Source: Armatimonadota bacterium (GTDB taxonomy: Bacteria > Armatimonadota > Fimbriimonadia > Fimbriimonadales > Fimbriimonadaceae). Taken from it: DNA of 64,000 bases. The position numbers and the translations under genes are program-made. Under the pieces are notes generated by a model that saw only the letters and a program-made list of their open reading frames with translations, did not search any database and was not told the DNA's origin. Shown here piece by piece: positions 6,902-15,793 of this stretch. Location: contig JAFDWS010000006.1 in the NCBI GenBank assembly GCA_018268375.1, positions 248,001 through 312,000 on the forward strand, in the 5' to 3' direction. Numbering within the stretch: position 1 is the first letter of the stretch; each line of letters begins with the position of its first letter.

Positions 6902-8602
6902 TTAGGATTCGCGGAGCGGTTCACGAACTTCAACGCCCTTCTCCCTCAGGCGCTGCTGAACGGCTTCGAGCGTCAGTCCGGCATTCCGCAACAATTGAAC
7001 CAGCGGCGTCGCCTCGTTCTCTTTGAAGGTCGCATTCCACCACAAGATCCGTTCGACGATTTGCAGATCACTTGCATGAACGGTGCCGCCAACAAGCCAG
7101 ATGGCATTGCACGTGGATGACGGTTCTGGGAAGTAGGGCCCCGAAGCAAAACGAGGGAGCAACGCGTCGAGAGCTTGGACCAAGCCCTTTCCGTCTAAAC
7201 CTAGGTCTTCCACCAACTGTGAGGTGTCAGTCGAGCCATTAAGTAATGCCAGCATCTCGTGCTCAGGCAAAACGGTGGGAGCCCATCGAGATCGGGCTTC
7301 GAACTGCGCCGCAGTTGCGACAGACTGGTATGTCGGCTCGATCGCCGGTCGCTTCCGGAACCAGTCCGGGTCGCCACTCTCGAATAGCGCGAGTTCGCAC
7401 TTGATCTCGTCGGCAGTAATCCCAGCCGATAAGATCAGGCCAGCGCCCTTCGTCAACTCCTCTCGCTGGTACGCAAGAAGCCAACAGAGGTCGGTGAACT
7501 TCGCCGCACCGGGGACCCTCTCGAAGTACTCGGCGCGCTCTTCGCGAGTCAACCTTTCGATGTCGACATTGTCCGGAATGTCCTTCTTCCGCCTGATCTT
7601 GCTGCCGTCATCTGGAATGTTCATCCCGAGGTCGCGCGCATTCGGTGGGATGGTTGGGCCATCTTCAAACCTCGGGAGCACAGCATCGAGCTCCGCACGC
7701 CACGTGACGCGGTCGACACCGCGTCTGTCAAGGAACTCCGAGGTCGCTGTACCGTCCTGCAGAAGAGCCAAAAGCAAGTGGTCAAGAGTCGTTTCAGGTG
7801 CTCTTCTGATTCGAGCCTCGTTTCGAGCCGCATGCAGACACGTACCAACTCGCGCGATGAACTCCTTTTCAGGTATAGGACATGGCCTCTGCAATTCTTC
7901 AGCCAGTGCTAGGGGTTGTTCATACCGAGCCGGATGCTCTTCATAGTTCTTGGCCATCGCCTCATCCAGGTGCACCCGCATCGAACCCTTCACCTCACAC
8001 AAAGTCGGCCAAGCTGCGTCGAGAACCTTCCGAAGGTGCGTCCGGTTAGCCTCCATGAAGTCGACCTCCTCTGCATCCAGCCCTTCAAGGATCTGTGTCG
8101 CGCCGTCTATCTCGTCAGGGCGCGCGAAGCCAAGCATCACGGAGCGTGCCTCACAGTCGTGCCTCAGCAACTGGGCAACGACGTCATTAGCGGAGAAGCT
8201 CTCCTTGCCCTGTTCGGTCGCTCGTTGCCTAGCGCTCCTCCATGAAGCAAGGACCGGGGCGGACATTGGTCGCTTTCCTTCCGGCCGAGAAATGCTCGAC
8301 ACAGTGTCTCTCAGCCCTGGAGGAAGGTCGATTGGTTCTGGCTGTGGCTCCTGCGTTTCGCCAATCTCCGACAGGTGGTTGCGAAGCTCCGATTCATCTA
8401 TTCCGAGGTATTCGAGTAACTTTAGAGCGGCTGGTTTCTGATGGTCGAGAAACGCCACAAGCACGTCGCCGGTTCCGGTCACAAGTCCAAGCGCCTCATT
8501 CATTCCGAGGTGAGCTTTGCTCTCGCGCTGCCTCATTCCGGCGAGTAGGAACAGACTCATCGCGCTACTGTCTGGGCGCGACCTTTTTGACCCCTCTTGC
8601 AC
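6902..8602 (-). CDS. Stand-alone protein of repeated Clp-N-like modules
   Basis: The 566-aa protein lacks any ATPase motif but contains about six degenerate copies of the ClpA/ClpC N-domain helical repeat. The clearest are near residues 20-80 (AHLGMNEALGLVTG... LLEYLGIDESELRNHL), 110-170, 250-315 (NEARIRRAPETTLDHLLLALL, then LDRRGVDRVTWRAEL), 355-415, 428-490 (ARSRWAPTVLPEHEMLALL) and 500-560. In Clp chaperones this domain binds adaptors or substrates. A GTG start at 8602 is supported by TAAAAT 6 nt upstream. It is divergent from gltX. It may be a substrate-recognition or scaffold protein; the function is not established. Confidence 0.75.
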   Translation of the reverse strand: MQEGSKRSRPDSSAMSLFLLAGMRQRESKAHLGMNEALGLVTGTGDVLVAFLDHQKPAALKLLEYLGIDESELRNHLSEIGETQEPQPEPIDLPPGLRDTVSSISRPEGKRPMSAPVLASWRSARQRATEQGKESFSANDVVAQLLRHDCEARSVMLGFARPDEIDGATQILEGLDAEEVDFMEANRTHLRKVLDAAWPTLCEVKGSMRVHLDEAMAKNYEEHPARYEQPLALAEELQRPCPIPEKEFIARVGTCLHAARNEARIRRAPETTLDHLLLALLQDGTATSEFLDRRGVDRVTWRAELDAVLPRFEDGPTIPPNARDLGMNIPDDGSKIRRKKDIPDNVDIERLTREERAEYFERVPGAAKFTDLCWLLAYQREELTKGAGLILSAGITADEIKCELALFESGDPDWFRKRPAIEPTYQSVATAAQFEARSRWAPTVLPEHEMLALLNGSTDTSQLVEDLGLDGKGLVQALDALLPRFASGPYFPEPSSTCNAIWLVGGTVHASDLQIVERILWWNATFKENEATPLVQLLRNAGLTLEAVQQRLREKGVEVREPLRES

Positions 8603-8608
8603 GGATCG

Positions 8609-8614
8609 ATTTTA
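8609..8614 (-). promoter_or_regulatory. -10-like TAAAAT, leaderless position, Clp-N repeat gene
   Basis: TAAAAT on the minus strand ends 6 nt before the GTG at 8602. It decides the longer start over an in-frame ATG 14 codons downstream. Confidence 0.55.
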
Positions 8615-8694
8615 CTGTCGTTCGGGAGCGGTATAGGCGGAGATGGCGCGAAGCGAAGGAGGGAGAATTCCCAGACCTTCGGCCGCCCCAACCC

Positions 8695-8700
8695 CATAAT
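8695..8700 (+). promoter_or_regulatory. -10-like CATAAT, leaderless position, gltX
   Basis: CATAAT ends 7 nt before the gltX ATG at 8708. No Shine-Dalgarno sequence intervenes and no clear -35 is visible. Confidence 0.55.
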
Positions 8701-8707
8701 CTCCGGC

Positions 8708-10273
8708 ATGTCCGTCCGAGTCCGATACGCCCCCAGCCCGACTGGAAGTCCCCACGTCGGCAATATCAGGACTGCCCTCTATAACCACCTCTTCGCCAAA
8801 CGCTTCGGTGGAGTGAACATCCTTCGCATCGAGGACACCGACCGGGCCCGCGCCATTGAAGGTTGCGAGGAAGACATCATCGAGAGTCTTCGCTACGTCG
8901 GCGTGCTGTGGCAGGAGGGCCCGGGGGCTGCGGCTGTCCCCGGCCGCCATGACTTCGGCCCCTACCGCCAAAGCGAGCGCAAGGAAGCCGGCATCTACGA
9001 GCCCCACTGGCGCCGGCTCCTCGAGGAGGGGAACGCTTATTGGGCCTTCGACACCGAGGACGAACTCAAGGAGATGCGAGCCATTCAAGAGGCCAATAAG
9101 CAGTCCACAGGATATTTCGGCGGGACTTGGCGCGAGGCGACCCCGTCACAGATTGAGCAAGCTCAGCGCGAAGGGAAACCCGGTGTCGTCCGGCTCAAGA
9201 TCCCTCGCGGAAAGACGATCGTTATCGAAGATGCCGTTCGGGGTCGCATCGAATACGACTCCAACCTCGTCGACGACCCCGTCCTCATCAAGGCGGACGG
9301 CATGCCGACCTACCACTTTGCGGCGATGGTCGACGACCACCTCATGGAGGTGACCCACATCTTCCGGGGAGAAGAGTGGATCAGCAGCGCACCGAAGCAC
9401 GTGACCTTGTTCAAGGCTCTCGGCTGGACCTCGCCGATCATGGTCCACCTCCCGGTTATCAACGGTAGGGACGGAAAGAAGCTCTCCAAGCGTCACGGTG
9501 ACACTGCATGTCTTGACTTTCGCCGCGCTGGCTTCCAGGGCGAGGCGCTCGCCAACTTCATCGCCTTGATCGGGTGGGCTCCGGGTGGAGACCGCGAGGT
9601 CATGTCGATGGACGAGATGGCAGAAGCGTTCGACATCCGCGGAATCCAGCCATCCTCCGGTGTCTTTGACCTTGAGAAACTCAACTGGATGAGCGGCATG
9701 CACATTCGGCGGACAACGCCCGACGACCTTCTTTCGTCCATTTGCGAGTACGCGGACAGAGGAGAAACCGAGGCTTATTGGTCCGGCCGTCCACCCGGGG
9801 AAGGCGAGCCCAATCCTCGTTTACGCTTGAAGGGGCTGCGACTCCTTTCGGCACGCGCCAAGGACGACCGCTCCTATGCGCTGGAGGCCGTCAAGCTCGA
9901 ACAAGAGCGAGTGACAAACTTGGCCGGATTCGGCGAGGCTTGTCTGTTCTTTGTCCAGCCGGAGGTCGAGTTCGATCCCAAGGCGGTCGACAAGTGGTTT
10001 GGAGAACCGCACGTCAGAGCCCTCTTCGAATGGCTCCTCTCAAGACTGGAGGGCCCCGTTAGCTCGTTGGACAGTGTCGAGAAATACGAAGCCCTGCTGC
10101 GTGAGGCTCAGGGCGCTCTGTCCCTTGAGAAGTTGGGGCCAGTGGTCCATCCGGTGCGCGTGGCATTGACCGGTAAGACGACGGGCCCGGGGTTATTCGA
10201 ACTCATGAACGTCCTTGGCAAGGACGAAGTGGCAAAGCGGCTCGCCGCCGCGCTCAAGGAGCTCCCCTCATAA
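8708..10273 (+). CDS. gltX: Glutamyl-tRNA synthetase
   Basis: This class I aminoacyl-tRNA synthetase charges tRNA with glutamate. The 521-aa product begins SVRVRYAPSPTGSPHVGN, which holds the HIGH-type motif (PHVGN). It has GxxxRIEDTD at residues 40-46 and the second signature KKLSKRHGD near residue 258. Length is slightly above the usual 470-490. The start ATG 8708 is chosen because the conserved N-terminus begins there and CATAAT lies 7 nt upstream. A strong hairpin follows the stop. Whether it is discriminating or non-discriminating for tRNA-Gln cannot be told here. Confidence 0.95.
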   Translation: MSVRVRYAPSPTGSPHVGNIRTALYNHLFAKRFGGVNILRIEDTDRARAIEGCEEDIIESLRYVGVLWQEGPGAAAVPGRHDFGPYRQSERKEAGIYEPHWRRLLEEGNAYWAFDTEDELKEMRAIQEANKQSTGYFGGTWREATPSQIEQAQREGKPGVVRLKIPRGKTIVIEDAVRGRIEYDSNLVDDPVLIKADGMPTYHFAAMVDDHLMEVTHIFRGEEWISSAPKHVTLFKALGWTSPIMVHLPVINGRDGKKLSKRHGDTACLDFRRAGFQGEALANFIALIGWAPGGDREVMSMDEMAEAFDIRGIQPSSGVFDLEKLNWMSGMHIRRTTPDDLLSSICEYADRGETEAYWSGRPPGEGEPNPRLRLKGLRLLSARAKDDRSYALEAVKLEQERVTNLAGFGEACLFFVQPEVEFDPKAVDKWFGEPHVRALFEWLLSRLEGPVSSLDSVEKYEALLREAQGALSLEKLGPVVHPVRVALTGKTTGPGLFELMNVLGKDEVAKRLAAALKELPS

Positions 10274-10277
10274 AAGA

Positions 10278-10306
10278 AATCGGCCCCTCTCGAAGAGGGG
10301 CCGATT
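10278..10306. terminator. Bidirectional intrinsic terminator between gltX and lipoprotein gene
   Basis: A perfect 13-bp stem with a 3-nt loop (CGA) starts 5 nt after the gltX stop. T-rich tails follow on both strands (CGTTTCTT on plus, TTTCTTTTA on minus), so it can end transcription from both convergent genes. Confidence 0.9.
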
Positions 10307-10312
10307 CGTTTC

Positions 10313-10516
10313 TTACTTACCGTCGCCGGTTTTGGCGGCTCCGCCGCTCTTGTCTCCACCGAGGATGATGCCTCCCGGCGTCGACTGGACTGGCATGTCG
10401 TCACGAGGTTTGGGAACCTCTTTACTCACTTCTTTGGAGTATTCGGCCGAACCGGATTCCGGCTGACAGCCGATGGCGAACAAGGCCAGGGGAGCGAGCA
10501 GAAGGAGCTTCTTCAT
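10313..10516 (-). CDS. Small lipoprotein
   Basis: The 67-aa product has a typical lipoprotein signal: [17 protein letters not shown], with the lipobox AIGC putting the lipidated Cys at residue 17. The remainder is charged and Gly-rich (SKEVSKEVPKPRDD, then GGIILGGDKSGG) without a folded domain. Its ATG overlaps the stop of the upstream pseudopilin gene by one base (TGATG), so the pair is translationally coupled. It may be a small companion of the pilin-like protein or an envelope lipoprotein. No function is known. Confidence 0.75.
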   Translation of the reverse strand: MKKLLLLAPLALFAIGCQPESGSAEYSKEVSKEVPKPRDDMPVQSTPGGIILGGDKSGGAAKTGDGK

Positions 10517-11403
10517 CAGCGCAGGTCCCAGATGTACTTGTCTCCGTCGTAGGCAGCGCCCTGATGGGCGGACCGGACGTCGCAGCCAGCGGTCAACTGA
10601 CCGATGGAGATCGTTCGAGAACTGCTGTCCACCATCGTGATGCGGAACCGCTTCGTGAAGAACGGCCATGCACCGCCGAACTCGAGCCAGCTGTAGGGCG
10701 GGTTGCCCGAGTTGTTCGGAACCCATCCGCCGTAACGAGCCCACTCGCTCTCGTTGACAGGAACCAAGAACGTGCCGTTCTGATCCTTGACGCAAGGAGC
10801 TTCGACGACCCAGTTGCCACCGCCGATCGGCTTGCCGCTCTGAGTGTTGCGGTCCCAGATCGTGTCGATCGCGAAGAGGGTGTTGGACGGCTTGGCCACC
10901 ATCGTCATGCTGACCGGCGCGGAGCCAGCCTTCTGGGCGTTGGCGAACCACGGCGTCAAGAACGTGAAGTTGATGCCAACGTTCGAGCGCGAGGCGACCG
11001 CGTACCAGTAGTTCTGGTGGGTCGGGGGCAGCGGGGCGTTGGTGAACGGGTCAAGGTGGCGACCGTCCATTCGGAGCTCGTCGATCGGGCAGACCGAAAG
11101 CTCGTAGTTCTTCATGTAGGGCTGCAGCAACTCGAACCAGATGTAGTCAGGGCGACCGCACCCGAAGCAGTAGTAGTAGCCTCCGACCTTGGCGTCAGTG
11201 TCAGCCGGCACCATCATGTCGTCGTAGTCGGTCGTATAGATGCTGTTGGCGAGGCCCGTCTGCTTGAAGCTGTTCATCCAGACGGTGCTCTTCGCAGCGG
11301 TCTTGGCTTGAGCGAAGACAGGGAACAGAATGGCGGCCAGAATGGCGATGATAGCGATGACCACCAGGAGCTCGATCAGAGTAAATGCACGATTGCGTTT
11401 CAT
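10516..11403 (-). CDS. Type II pseudopilin-like protein with N-methylation signal
   Basis: The 295-aa protein has a short basic leader then the prepilin cleavage/methylation segment [20 protein letters not shown] at residues 7-26, with F after the cleavage site and E at mature position 5. It continues [13 protein letters not shown], a sequence I associate with Armatimonadota pseudopilins. The large globular C-terminal part is Trp/Tyr/Cys-rich with a CPIDE and a Y-W-Y stretch, and ends with the D-G-D-K-Y-I-W motif frequent in such proteins. It is likely exported and anchored in the membrane by the uncleaved helix or assembled into a pseudopilus. A good sigma-70-type promoter lies upstream. Confidence 0.9.
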   Translation of the reverse strand: MKRNRAFTLIELLVVIAIIAILAAILFPVFAQAKTAAKSTVWMNSFKQTGLANSIYTTDYDDMMVPADTDAKVGGYYYCFGCGRPDYIWFELLQPYMKNYELSVCPIDELRMDGRHLDPFTNAPLPPTHQNYWYAVASRSNVGINFTFLTPWFANAQKAGSAPVSMTMVAKPSNTLFAIDTIWDRNTQSGKPIGGGNWVVEAPCVKDQNGTFLVPVNESEWARYGGWVPNNSGNPPYSWLEFGGAWPFFTKRFRITMVDSSSRTISIGQLTAGCDVRSAHQGAAYDGDKYIWDLR

Positions 11404-11451
11404 AGATTGCGGCCTCCACGGAAGGCTGTGGGCACAAGGCCCTCAACCGCC

Positions 11452-11480
11452 ATTATAGTGGACTTACGTCCCCGAATCAA
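11452..11480 (-). promoter_or_regulatory. Sigma-70-type promoter of the pseudopilin gene
   Basis: On the minus strand TTGATT (11475-11480) and TATAAT (11452-11457) are separated by exactly 17 bp. The predicted start is near 11445, giving a leader of about 40 nt before the ATG at 11403. It is the clearest two-element promoter in the window. Confidence 0.8.
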
Positions 11481-11574
11481 CACAAATCGCTTTTATTAGC
11501 AAGCGACCCGGCGAAAACGCTGGCCGAAATCAAAGCAAACGCGGCGTTCTTGAACCCATAGCGGGCAGATTGGC

Positions 11575-11580
11575 TAAACT
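11575..11580 (+). promoter_or_regulatory. -10-like TAAACT, leaderless position, oxidoreductase gene
   Basis: TAAACT ends 7 nt before GTG 11588. It lies inside the alternative longer reading from TTG 11570, so it argues for the GTG start. Confidence 0.55.
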
Positions 11581-11587
11581 CCGCCCC

Positions 11588-12457
11588 GTGGCGCGGGTGG
11601 GTTTCGTAGGGCTCGGAGTAATGGGCGAACCCATGGCCGGTCACCTCGTCGACGCCGGCCACCAGGTCACGGTCTGGAACCGCTCACCTGGCAAAGGCGA
11701 AAGCTTGGTCGGCCGTGGTGCGACCCGGGCACCCTCCCTCGGTGAGCTAGCCGCGGGCAGCGACGTGATTTTCCTTTGCGTCTCGCGGTCGGAGGACGTC
11801 GAGGAATGCGTCGCTTCGCTGGCGGGACATGCTCGGAAAGGCACGCTCTTCGTCGACCACTCGACGATCGACCCCGAAACCGCCATGTCCTTGCACACCG
11901 ATCTCAGTGGCCGGGGACTCCGTTTCCTTGACGCTCCCATCACCGGCGGCTCGATGGGCGCCCAGAAGGGGCAACTGACCATTTTCATCGGCGGCAGAAA
12001 GGAGGATTTCGACGAGGCCCTTCCGGTCTTGCGAGCCTACGCAAAGCGTGCTGAGCTTGTCGGCGGGCCCGGAGCCGGCCAAATGACCAAAATGGCCAAC
12101 CAAATCGCAGTAGGGGGCGCCTTGCTCGCCCTTTGCGAAGCGTTGGTCTTTGCGAAGAAAGCAGGCCTCGACCTAGCGCTGACCCGCGAACTGCTCGCTA
12201 GTGGAGCGGCAGCGTCATGGGCCTTCGACAACTACGGCCCCAAGATCCTCGCCTCGGACTGGTCGCCAGGATTCAGCGTCAAAAACCAACGAAAGGACTT
12301 CCGTTATGCGCTCCAATCCGGCAAGGCGATCGGGGCATCGCTGCCGGGTACAGAGCTCGTGGACAGACTTTTGGCTACGCTCGAGGAGGAAGGTCACGGC
12401 GACTGGACCACAGCTGCCCTCTACGATGTGATGCTTCGTTTGGGAGAAGACAAGTGA
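11588..12457 (+). CDS. 3-hydroxyisobutyrate dehydrogenase-type NAD(P)-dependent oxidoreductase
   Basis: Beta-hydroxyacid dehydrogenases of this family oxidise 3-hydroxyisobutyrate, or reduce tartronate semialdehyde or succinic semialdehyde. The 289-aa protein starts with the Rossmann glycine motif GFVGLGVMGEPMA at residues 5-17. It has the substrate loop DAPITGGSMGAQKGQL near residue 117, the catalytic Lys segment GAGQMTKMANQ near residue 167 and a helical C-terminal domain with KNQRKDF. Its stop overlaps the GTG of the ABC ATPase gene (GTGA), making it the first gene of the transporter operon. Substrate is not determined. Confidence 0.85.
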   Translation: MARVGFVGLGVMGEPMAGHLVDAGHQVTVWNRSPGKGESLVGRGATRAPSLGELAAGSDVIFLCVSRSEDVEECVASLAGHARKGTLFVDHSTIDPETAMSLHTDLSGRGLRFLDAPITGGSMGAQKGQLTIFIGGRKEDFDEALPVLRAYAKRAELVGGPGAGQMTKMANQIAVGGALLALCEALVFAKKAGLDLALTRELLASGAAASWAFDNYGPKILASDWSPGFSVKNQRKDFRYALQSGKAIGASLPGTELVDRLLATLEEEGHGDWTTAALYDVMLRLGEDK

Positions 12458-13944
12458 ACCTGGCGATGCACGGCGTTTCCCAGACGTTCGGAAGCGTCCG
12501 GGCCCTGCAGGAAGTTGATTTCGTCGCTTCCTCACGGGCCATCCACGCCCTCGTCGGCGAGAACGGGGCGGGAAAGACGACCTTGATGCGGATCCTCTAC
12601 GGCGGGCTGCAACCCGATTCCGCAGAGATCACTATCGACGGCTCTCCCGTACATTTCCGGACTTCGGCGGAGGCGATCCGCGCTGGCATCGGCATGGTTT
12701 CGCAACACTACAGCATCATCTCTGAACTAACTTGCCTTGAGAACCTCATGCTTGGGGCGGAACCGTCTTGGGCGCTCAACAAGGCCGCCGCCGAAAGGCG
12801 GGCTAGCGAACTTGCCCGACAAATGGGCTACAGCTTCGAGTGGAAAGCGCCGGCGGCCGACCTCAGCCCCGCCGGAAAACAGAAACTCGAGATCTTGAAG
12901 CTCCTTTGGCGAAAGGCCAAGATCATGATCTTGGACGAGCCGACTGCGATGCTCAGCCCCGGCGACTCGGACGCCCTCTTCGCGAGCCTGAAACAACTGG
13001 CAGAGCAGGGCGCGACCGTCATCGTCGTGACTCACCGCCTGCCCGAAGTGGTGGAGCATTGCGAGACGGTGACCGTGCTCCGGGCGGGCAAGCTCGTGGC
13101 GTCCAAAGCCGTTCGCGACACGAACTTGATGGAACTCGCCGAGCTGATCGTCGGCCACAGCGTCGCGACAAGCTCCTACGAAGCTTTGGAAAGACGGGAA
13201 ACGCTGTTCCGCGCAACTGGCCTCACGGTCAAGGGCTACCGAGGCGACGATGCCGTCAAAGCAGCCGACCTGGAGATCGCCGAGGGCGAGGTCGTCGGCC
13301 TTGCCGGCGTCGACGGTAACGGCCAACGCGAGCTCTTCCAAGCTATCGTCGGTCGCGCAAAAGTCAAGGCGGGTTCGATTTCCTTTGCTGGCTCGGATTG
13401 GACCAAGCGCCCTCCGTCTGAAAGGTTGGCAGATGGGCTGCGATTGATTCCCGAGGATCGCCATGCCGAAGGCGTCATCGACGACTGGAGCCTGACCGAG
13501 AACGCTGCCCTTGGCCTCCAAAGACGGCACGGGTTTGCTCGCGGGCCGTTGATCGACCAGAAGGGGCGTTGGGCTGCCGCCCAGCACATCGCCGATCGGT
13601 TTAGGACCAAGCACGGGGGCCTGAACGCTCCCATGAAGAGTCTTTCCGGTGGAAACCAGCAGCGCTTCGTGGCAGCCCGGGCTTTGGAATCGGAAACGCG
13701 CTTTATCATCGCTTTCCAGCCGACCCGTGGCCTGGACATTGACGGGACTGCGCTCGTTTATGGAGCGATCCGGGAGGAGTGCCGCAAGGGAGCCTGCGCG
13801 CTTATTGTGAGCTTTGACCTCGATGAGCTGATCGAGCAATGCGACCGAATCGTGGCGATCTGCAACGGTTCCGTGGTTCAACCCGGATCCGGCCTCGAAA
13901 GAGACCGCGCCGCGATCGGCCGACTCATGGTGGGTGCAACGTGA
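12454..13944 (+). CDS. Nucleoside/sugar-type ABC transporter, duplicated ATP-binding subunit
   Basis: The 496-aa protein is a fused two-cassette ATPase like those of ribose and nucleoside importers (RbsA, NupO/YufO). The first cassette has Walker A GENGAGKTTL near residue 36, a signature-like LSPAGKQ and Walker B IMILDEPTAMLSP. The second cassette is degenerate in its P-loop (GVDGNGQREL) but keeps LSGGNQQRF and FQPTRGLD. The GTG start at 12454 overlaps the upstream stop, and its end overlaps the first permease. It energises uptake through the two permeases downstream. The typical BmpA-like binding protein is not next to it. Confidence 0.9.
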   Translation: MNLAMHGVSQTFGSVRALQEVDFVASSRAIHALVGENGAGKTTLMRILYGGLQPDSAEITIDGSPVHFRTSAEAIRAGIGMVSQHYSIISELTCLENLMLGAEPSWALNKAAAERRASELARQMGYSFEWKAPAADLSPAGKQKLEILKLLWRKAKIMILDEPTAMLSPGDSDALFASLKQLAEQGATVIVVTHRLPEVVEHCETVTVLRAGKLVASKAVRDTNLMELAELIVGHSVATSSYEALERRETLFRATGLTVKGYRGDDAVKAADLEIAEGEVVGLAGVDGNGQRELFQAIVGRAKVKAGSISFAGSDWTKRPPSERLADGLRLIPEDRHAEGVIDDWSLTENAALGLQRRHGFARGPLIDQKGRWAAAQHIADRFRTKHGGLNAPMKSLSGGNQQRFVAARALESETRFIIAFQPTRGLDIDGTALVYGAIREECRKGACALIVSFDLDELIEQCDRIVAICNGSVVQPGSGLERDRAAIGRLMVGAT

Positions 13945-14948
13945 AGGGACTCGGGGCGCGCCATATTGCGCTCGCCCTCCTTGCATTTCTTTTGGTTTGG
14001 GCCGCCGTCGTCGCCACGAAAGTACCACCCAGCGAGGCGGTTCGGAGCTTTATCGATGGCAGCATGGGCGGCCCTGCGGCTTGGCGCCAAACGTTCCGCG
14101 AGATGACGCCACTGGTCGTCACGGGCCTGGCAGTCTTTCTCGCTCTCCGCGCCGGCCTTTTCAACATCGGTGCCGATGGCCAACTCACGATGGGTGCTGC
14201 TGCCGCGTGCCATTTCGCGCTCGCCTTCCCGGGCCCTACCGGCCTCTGGCTGGGGTCGCTGGCGGCCATGGCTGCGGGCGCCGCTTGGGCGTTGCCCGCC
14301 GGGCTGATCAAAGCCTATCGAGGCGGGCACGAGGTCATCTCGACGATCATGCTCAACAACGTCGCCGGCTTCTTGACCGTCTGGCTCGCGGCAGGTCCGA
14401 TGCGGGACATGAAGCAACAAAGCCCGACGACACGCCTGCTTGACAAGGGATCGTTCCTTCCCAACCTGGTCGAGGGCGGACCGTTCAGGCTGAGCCTGGC
14501 CCTTCTCATCGGGATCCTCGGCGTGGCGATTCTTGCCTTTTGGCTCAAGCGAACGGTCGCCGGCTATGAACTGAGCGCTACAGGAGCCAATCCGTCCGCG
14601 GCCGAAACCGCCGGGGTCAATGTCCGTGCAGTGACGATCAAGGCGATGATGGCGAGTGGCGCCATCGCCGGGCTTGCCGGCGCGTTCCTCGTGCAAGCGT
14701 TCGAGCACCGGTTCTACGCGAACTTCTCCCCTGGTTACGGCTTCGACGGCCTTGGTGTCGCACTGTTGTCCGGGGGTTCGCCCTGGGGCCTGGTGCCTTC
14801 GGCCTTCCTTTTTGCCGTCCTCAGCTCGGGGACGAGTTCGATTCAGCTCACCGGTGTCCCGAAGGGGCTGAACGGCATCCTGCTTGGACTGTTGATCATG
14901 GTCTTTGCTTCCGTCAGGTACAGGAGGTCTCGCACGGTTGGCGATTGA
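13941..14948 (+). CDS. ABC transporter permease 1, nucleoside-type (BMP family)
   Basis: The 335-aa protein has about eight to nine hydrophobic segments and the conserved LRAGLFNIGADGQLTMGAAAA motif region near residue 67 and GGHEVISTIMLNNVA near residue 128. The latter is the EAA-like coupling region seen in NupP/YufP permeases. A further conserved TAGVNVRAVTIKAMMASGAIAGLAGA follows. The GTG start overlaps the ATPase stop by 4 nt (GTGA). It pairs with the second permease to form the membrane pore. Confidence 0.9.
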   Translation: MKGLGARHIALALLAFLLVWAAVVATKVPPSEAVRSFIDGSMGGPAAWRQTFREMTPLVVTGLAVFLALRAGLFNIGADGQLTMGAAAACHFALAFPGPTGLWLGSLAAMAAGAAWALPAGLIKAYRGGHEVISTIMLNNVAGFLTVWLAAGPMRDMKQQSPTTRLLDKGSFLPNLVEGGPFRLSLALLIGILGVAILAFWLKRTVAGYELSATGANPSAAETAGVNVRAVTIKAMMASGAIAGLAGAFLVQAFEHRFYANFSPGYGFDGLGVALLSGGSPWGLVPSAFLFAVLSSGTSSIQLTGVPKGLNGILLGLLIMVFASVRYRRSRTVGD

Positions 14949-15792
14949 CACTGGCCTCCTGGTGGTGAGCACGGTGACTCTCAGCGCCCCCCTTGTCCTC
15001 GCTGCGCTCGGCGGTCTTACCAGCGAGCGGTCCGGCGTGATGAACATAGGCCTTGAGGGGACGATGCTGTCGGCTGCCTGCGCAGCGTGCTTTGTTGGCC
15101 TTCAAACCCAAAACATGTGGCTGGGGCTCCTCGCCGCTGTGGTTGTTGGGGTGGTGCTGATGCAAGTTCACGGGATCCTGACCCAAGCGTTTGGGATCGA
15201 TCAGATCATCAGTGGCATGGCGATCAATGCGTTGGCGGCAGGTGCCACGAGCTTCGTCAACAAAGGGTTCTTGACCCTCGGTGTCACTGCCCGCCCGGTG
15301 TTGCTTCCGAAGCAGTTCTTTTGGATCGCTGCCCTTGCGGCGGTCTTCTTGATCGGAGTCATCATGAACCGGACGAGGGCTGGGCTGCGTCTATCGGCTG
15401 TCGGCAACGATCCCGACAAGAGCCGTCAAATGGGTGTTGATCCTATCGCGATCCGGTACCTTGCGCTCGCCGCAACGGGCCTCCTGTGCGGTTTTTCCGG
15501 CGCGCTCATTGCGAGCAACGCGGGCAGCTTCACCGACAACATGACGGCAGGGCGGGGTTACATTGCGCTGGCCGCCTTGATCATCGGTGGCTGGCGGCCA
15601 TGGCCCACTTTGATTGCATGCCTGGGCTTCGGTCTTATTGAAGCGCTTCAACTCCACTTGCAGGGCACTCAGCTCGCCGGCGCCAGCGTGCCGACCGAGT
15701 TCTGGACCTCCCTGCCATACTTGGTGACACTCATAGCCCTAGCTGGCCTTCTCGGCAAGAACAGGGCTCCCGCCGGCCTCGGTAGACCTTGA
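14938..15792 (+). CDS. ABC transporter permease 2, nucleoside-type (BMP family)
   Basis: The 284-aa second permease is paralogous to the first. It has GGLTSERSGVMNIGLEGTML near residues 24-43, the loop FGIDQIISGMAINALAAG and SRQMGVDPIAIRYLALAATGLLCGFSGA. These match the NupQ/YufQ type. A perfect AGGAGGT (14922-14928) sits 9 nt before the TTG at 14938, which overlaps the upstream gene by 11 nt; this decides the start. Its end is 1 nt from the next gene, so the downstream secreted protein may share the transcript. Confidence 0.88.
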   Translation: MAIDTGLLVVSTVTLSAPLVLAALGGLTSERSGVMNIGLEGTMLSAACAACFVGLQTQNMWLGLLAAVVVGVVLMQVHGILTQAFGIDQIISGMAINALAAGATSFVNKGFLTLGVTARPVLLPKQFFWIAALAAVFLIGVIMNRTRAGLRLSAVGNDPDKSRQMGVDPIAIRYLALAATGLLCGFSGALIASNAGSFTDNMTAGRGYIALAALIIGGWRPWPTLIACLGFGLIEALQLHLQGTQLAGASVPTEFWTSLPYLVTLIALAGLLGKNRAPAGLGRP

Positions 15793-15793
15793 A

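Noticed and set aside
12727..14028. Long open frame on the minus strand opposite the ABC ATPase
   Set aside because: It is a shadow of the ATPase and permease genes: compositional open frame at high G+C, no domain, and full overlap with well-supported genes on the plus strand.
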